Positions 39,605-39,919 of a stretch of 39,919 bases of DNA are shown in pieces. Position numbers and translations under genes: made by a program. The stretch is from Propionibacteriaceae bacterium P6A17 (GTDB taxonomy: Bacteria; Actinomycetota; Actinomycetes; Propionibacteriales; Propionibacteriaceae), in assembly GCA_000619965.1 (NCBI GenBank), contig JHVD01000023.1, forward strand, positions 1 to 39,919. Reading direction: 5' to 3'. The number at the start of each line of letters is the position of its first letter. Within the stretch, counting starts at the first letter, position 1. Under the pieces are notes generated by a model. The model did not search any database, was not told where the DNA came from, and was given only the letters and a program-made list of their open reading frames with translations.

Positions 39605-39919
39605 GGCGTGTTGCTAAAGGGGGATCGTCGGCACGCGGGCCACGATTGAGGGTGTGGCGCGTAACGAGATCTCCGATGAGGCCTGGGCCGTGATCGGTCC
39701 GCTGTTTCCGGCTCCGAAGGCGACGGGCCGTCCGCCGGTGGAGCGCCGAATGGTGGTGGAGGCGACCGCGTGGCGGTACCGCACGGGCGCTCCGTGGCGG
39801 GATGTGCCGGAGCGGTTTGGGAACTGGAACACGATCTACAAGAACTTCAATCGCTGGTCGGAGCAGGGCGTCTGGGCGCGCGTGCTCGAGAAGGTCCAGT
39901 CCCTCACGCATCAGCGCGG
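39605..39919 (+). mobile_element. IS5-family element, left part (runs off right edge)
   Basis: The end is placed at 39605, where GGGCGTGTTGCTAAAGGGGG begins directly after CTAG (39601-39604). This is a plausible target site for the IS427-type group of IS5. The transposase frame begins 49 nt inside. The other end and the target duplication are outside the window. Confidence 0.65.
39654..39919 (+). CDS. IS5-family transposase, N-terminal part (DUF4096 domain)
   Basis: From the GTG at 39654 the protein reads MARNEISDEAWAVIGPLFPA, ATGRPPVERRMVVEATAWRY, RTGAPWRDVPERFGNWNTIY and FNRWSEQGVWARVLE. This is the DUF4096 N-terminal region of IS5/IS427 transposases (sdeeW..i.pllP, gRp..d.R..l.a..w..rtGapWrdlP..fG.w.tv...f.rW...G.w..l). 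In this group the DDE domain is in a second frame reached by frameshift. It lies beyond the window. About 88 codons are visible. Confidence 0.9.
   Translation, partial: MARNEISDEAWAVIGPLFPAPKATGRPPVERRMVVEATAWRYRTGAPWRDVPERFGNWNTIYKNFNRWSEQGVWARVLEKVQSLTHQR

Overview
The window is high-GC DNA from an actinomycete-type (Actinomycetota) chromosome. The evidence is the strong G/C third-position bias, many GTG and TTG starts, start codons placed about 7 nt after TAnnnT boxes (leaderless promoters), a secreted Rpf-type muralytic protein, Excalibur-domain proteins, and dispersed palindromes of the TCTCGATA...TACTCGAC kind. A Propionibacteriaceae-like or related host is a guess from gene style. No rRNA, tRNA or CRISPR array was seen.

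Layout. 1-1461: two nested IS3-family elements, the inner one running off the left edge. They cut off the 3' end of a winged-helix regulator gene (1462-1578). 1734-4966: four singleton genes: a methyltransferase, a lipoprotein nuclease with DUF1524 and Excalibur domains, a small CxxC membrane protein, and a NYN-domain protein. 5130-28124: a large surface-polysaccharide locus. It holds an acyltransferase-3/SGNH protein, VanZ, two Wzy-like polymerase/ligases, a Wzx-like flippase, an ABC exporter (Wzm/Wzt-like), a Wzz-like protein with a degenerate P-loop domain, a short initiating phosphoglycosyltransferase, several glycosyltransferases (one with polysialyltransferase-like motifs), and sugar-nucleotide genes. 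The dehydrogenase, Gfo/Idh/MocA oxidoreductase, DegT aminotransferase and hexapeptide acyltransferase fit a UDP-2,3-diacetamido-2,3-dideoxy-glucuronate pathway. The membrane 4,6-dehydratase and second DegT aminotransferase fit a 4-amino-4,6-dideoxy sugar that the phosphoglycosyltransferase would load on undecaprenyl phosphate.

28179-28777 is a repeat-only block: three 106-bp tandem units, then 24-bp and 47-bp tandem units ending on the stop codon of the next gene. 28775-31349 is a compact, translationally coupled four-gene acyl-carrier-protein operon (ACP, AMP-forming acyl ligase, SDR reductase, phosphopantetheinyl-transferase-like protein). This is the most unusual system in the window. It probably makes an acyl-ACP, perhaps for decorating the neighbouring glycan.

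31644-34203 holds two secreted proteins built from the same about 90-residue repeat, one ending in an Excalibur domain and one in an Rpf catalytic domain. Each gene is followed by a hairpin, and the two hairpins resemble each other. 34368-39565 returns to glycan genes: PseH-like GNAT, PseI-like nonulosonate synthase, a large GT-C-like membrane protein, GtrA, and a DPM1/GtrB-like polyprenyl-phosphate glycosyltransferase. An IS5-family element starts at 39605 and runs off the right edge. The surface-glycan region is therefore bounded by insertion sequences and punctuated by repeats, as expected of a variable locus.
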